Source of the DNA: Alphaproteobacteria bacterium
Lineage (GTDB): Bacteria; Pseudomonadota; Alphaproteobacteria; UBA9219
Direction of reading: 5' to 3'
Assembly (NCBI GenBank): GCA_028693775.1
Contig: JAQUUS010000107.1
Coordinates: 1-5,985 of the forward strand
Length of the DNA: 5,985 nt
Part shown: positions 5,339 to 5,985 of the stretch, in pieces
Numbering within the stretch: position 1 is the first letter of the stretch
Layout: the number at the start of each line of letters is the position of its first letter
Program-made: the position numbers and the translations under genes
Notes under the pieces: generated by a model
The model's input: only the letters and a program-made list of their open reading frames with translations
Told to the model about the DNA's origin: nothing
Database searches by the model: none

Positions 5339-5367
5339 AGCCGTAGCTCGCTTCGCGAGCGAAGGCT
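5339..5367 (-). other. Hairpin directly 3' of tRNA-Phe
   Basis: The segment folds as AGCC / three-base internal loop / GCTCGC, a three-base loop, then the complements GCGAGC / three bases / GGCT. Its last base overlaps the final A of the tRNA's CCA end. No T-run follows closely on the minus strand, so it is not a textbook terminator. It may help processing or termination of the tRNA transcript, or be a small palindromic repeat element. Confidence 0.45.
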
Positions 5368-5442
5368 GGTGCCTAGGGACGGAATTGAACCGCCGACACG
5401 GGGATTTTCAGTCCCCTGCTCTACCAACTGAGCTACCTAGGC
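5367..5442 (-). tRNA. tRNA-Phe (anticodon GAA), complete, CCA encoded
   Basis: On the minus strand the gene begins GCCTAGG and ends CCTAGGC-A-CCA, giving a perfect seven-base acceptor stem, discriminator A and an encoded CCA (76 bases in all). The D arm AGCTCAGTTGGTAGAGC, the anticodon stem-loop GGGGA-CTGAAAA-TCCCC and the T loop GTTCAATTC are all canonical. The anticodon GAA (plus-strand positions 5407-5409) reads Phe codons UUC and UUU. It lies downstream of yacG on the same strand and has its own likely promoter. Confidence 0.98.
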
Positions 5443-5468
5443 CCGATGCGTTTCGCGATAAGGTGACG

Positions 5469-5497
5469 CTTATAGGCAAGTATATCGAGATTGTCTA
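5469..5497 (-). promoter_or_regulatory. Sigma70-type promoter of tRNA-Phe
   Basis: On the minus strand, TAGACA (5492-5497, five of six to TTGACA) and TATAAG (5469-5474, five of six to TATAAT) are separated by exactly 17 bases. Transcription would start near 5462, about 20 bases before the mature tRNA 5' end. It lies in the gap between yacG and the tRNA, so the tRNA need not depend on the maf-yacG transcript. Confidence 0.7.
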
Positions 5498-5523
5498 CCC
5501 TTTGCTTGGGCTAAAAGCTTAAA

Positions 5524-5718
5524 TTATTCAGCCTCTCCCTCCTCGGAAGGCCTTGGCAATGAAGACTCTTCTTCATCCGTTTCGACCGATTGGATCCGAT
5601 AGCCTTGGCCCAGCCACCGCCCCAGATCGACCCGCGAACAGTGCTGCGAACAGAAAGGCCGGTGCTCCGGGGCCTCTTTTTTACCGCAAATAGGGCATTT
5701 AGAAGCTTTTTTTGACAT
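5524..5718 (-). CDS. yacG: DNA gyrase inhibitor YacG-type zinc-binding protein (64 aa)
   Basis: Small zinc protein of the YacG family; the E. coli member binds GyrB and blocks gyrase from engaging DNA. Four cysteines at residues 8, 11, 23 and 27 form the C-x2-C...C-x3-C zinc knuckle (CPICG and FCSQHC), followed by the family signature SRVDLGRWLGQGYRI (28-42) and an acidic C-terminal tail rich in Glu. The length of 64 residues is normal. ATG at 5718 is chosen because GGAGG (5724-5728) lies five bases upstream; an in-frame GTG at 5730 would overlap that site. The start shares one base with maf's stop codon (TAATG), so the two genes are probably translationally coupled. Confidence 0.93.
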   Translation of the reverse strand: MSKKASKCPICGKKEAPEHRPFCSQHCSRVDLGRWLGQGYRIQSVETDEEESSLPRPSEEGEAE

Positions 5719-5985
5719 TAAAACCTCCACCCTCCGCTGCGAAGCATTTGGGCGGTTTCATAGAGCGGCAAGCCCACAATTCCAGAATAAGACCCTGATA
5801 TAAAACGAATATAGGCCGCAGCCCGCCCCTGAATGGCGTAGCCGCCCGCCTTGCCGATCCCCTCGCCGCATTTGACATAGGTTGCGATGTCTTCGGGCCC
5901 CAGTTTCATGAAGATGACGCTGCTGTCCGTCAGACGGCACCTCACTCGCCCATCGGGCGCTCGCACCGCCACCGCTGTGTAGACA
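5718..5985 (-). CDS. maf: Maf family nucleoside triphosphate pyrophosphatase, C-terminal part (5' end outside window)
   Basis: C-terminal 88 residues of a Maf/HAM1-like enzyme, which hydrolyses non-canonical or excess nucleoside triphosphates to monophosphates plus pyrophosphate in the cytoplasm. The frame is open at the window edge (VYTAVAVRAPDG...). Family landmarks are the ATYVKCGEGIGKAGGYAIQG stretch, where KAG-Y-IQG is the usual signature, and GSYSGIVGLPLYET near the end, a near-universal Maf C-terminal block. The N-terminal SxSPRR motif and the central catalytic Asp are not in the window. The gene ends in TAA, overlapping the yacG start by one base. The maf-yacG order, with a tRNA-Phe following, fits alphaproteobacterial neighbourhoods. 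Assignment to a Maf subfamily (dTTP/UTP type or other) is not possible from this fragment. Confidence 0.95.
   Translation of the reverse strand, partial: VYTAVAVRAPDGRVRCRLTDSSVIFMKLGPEDIATYVKCGEGIGKAGGYAIQGRAAAYIRFISGSYSGIVGLPLYETAQMLRSGGWRF
5724..5728 (-). promoter_or_regulatory. Ribosome binding site of yacG inside the end of maf
   Basis: GGAGG, five bases before the ATG at 5718, formed by the last Trp-Arg codons of maf (TGG AGG). It decides the yacG start and supports translational coupling. Confidence 0.75.

Noticed and set aside
5319..5522. Open frame on the plus strand with a GTELNRRHGDFQSPALPTELPRP-like peptide
   Set aside because: It is the antisense translation of the tRNA-Phe gene, a well-known false protein in annotations.

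Overview
The window looks like a chromosomal segment of an alphaproteobacterium with mid-range GC (judged by eye). Support comes from the IleRS C-terminus with its zinc finger, a short isoaspartate-methyltransferase homologue beginning with an ARRNMV...QLRPN block, and a maf-yacG-tRNA-Phe run, all of which fit alphaproteobacterial patterns. The exact lineage cannot be told from the sequence.

Layout: (1) 2-901, plus strand: the 3' part of ileS, closed by a strong, fully symmetrical terminator (907-938). (2) 969-4298, minus strand: five tightly spaced genes (gaps of 21-30 nt, each with its own ribosome binding site) that all encode one unrecognised membrane-protein family. The promoter-proximal gene holds two copies of the domain fused in tandem and the other four hold one each, giving six complete copies. 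A seventh, decayed C-terminal fragment lies downstream between the last gene and the terminator. (3) 4299-4580: an AT-rich divergent intergenic region. (4) 4581-5258, plus strand: an isoaspartate O-methyltransferase-like gene. (5) 5367-5985, minus strand: maf (partial), yacG (overlapping maf by one base), and a complete tRNA-Phe(GAA) with a good sigma70-type promoter in front of it.

The outer genes are housekeeping: aminoacylation, nucleotide sanitation, gyrase protection, protein repair/methylation and a tRNA. The part worth attention is the central array. Every copy has a charged, divergent N-terminus, a short hydrophobic [FL]P[GL] element, a variable charged linker, a Gly/Ala-rich hydrophobic core with an invariant Pro and Asn ([AG]xPxxx[WYL]N[GA]), a [YFL]xx[AGS][KR] exit motif, a basic tail, and a C-terminal [RKC][FL][ND]PxxW tag. 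I do not recognise this family. The architecture suggests small inner-membrane hairpin proteins made together from one operon, diversified by tandem duplication, fusion and decay. Function is unknown.
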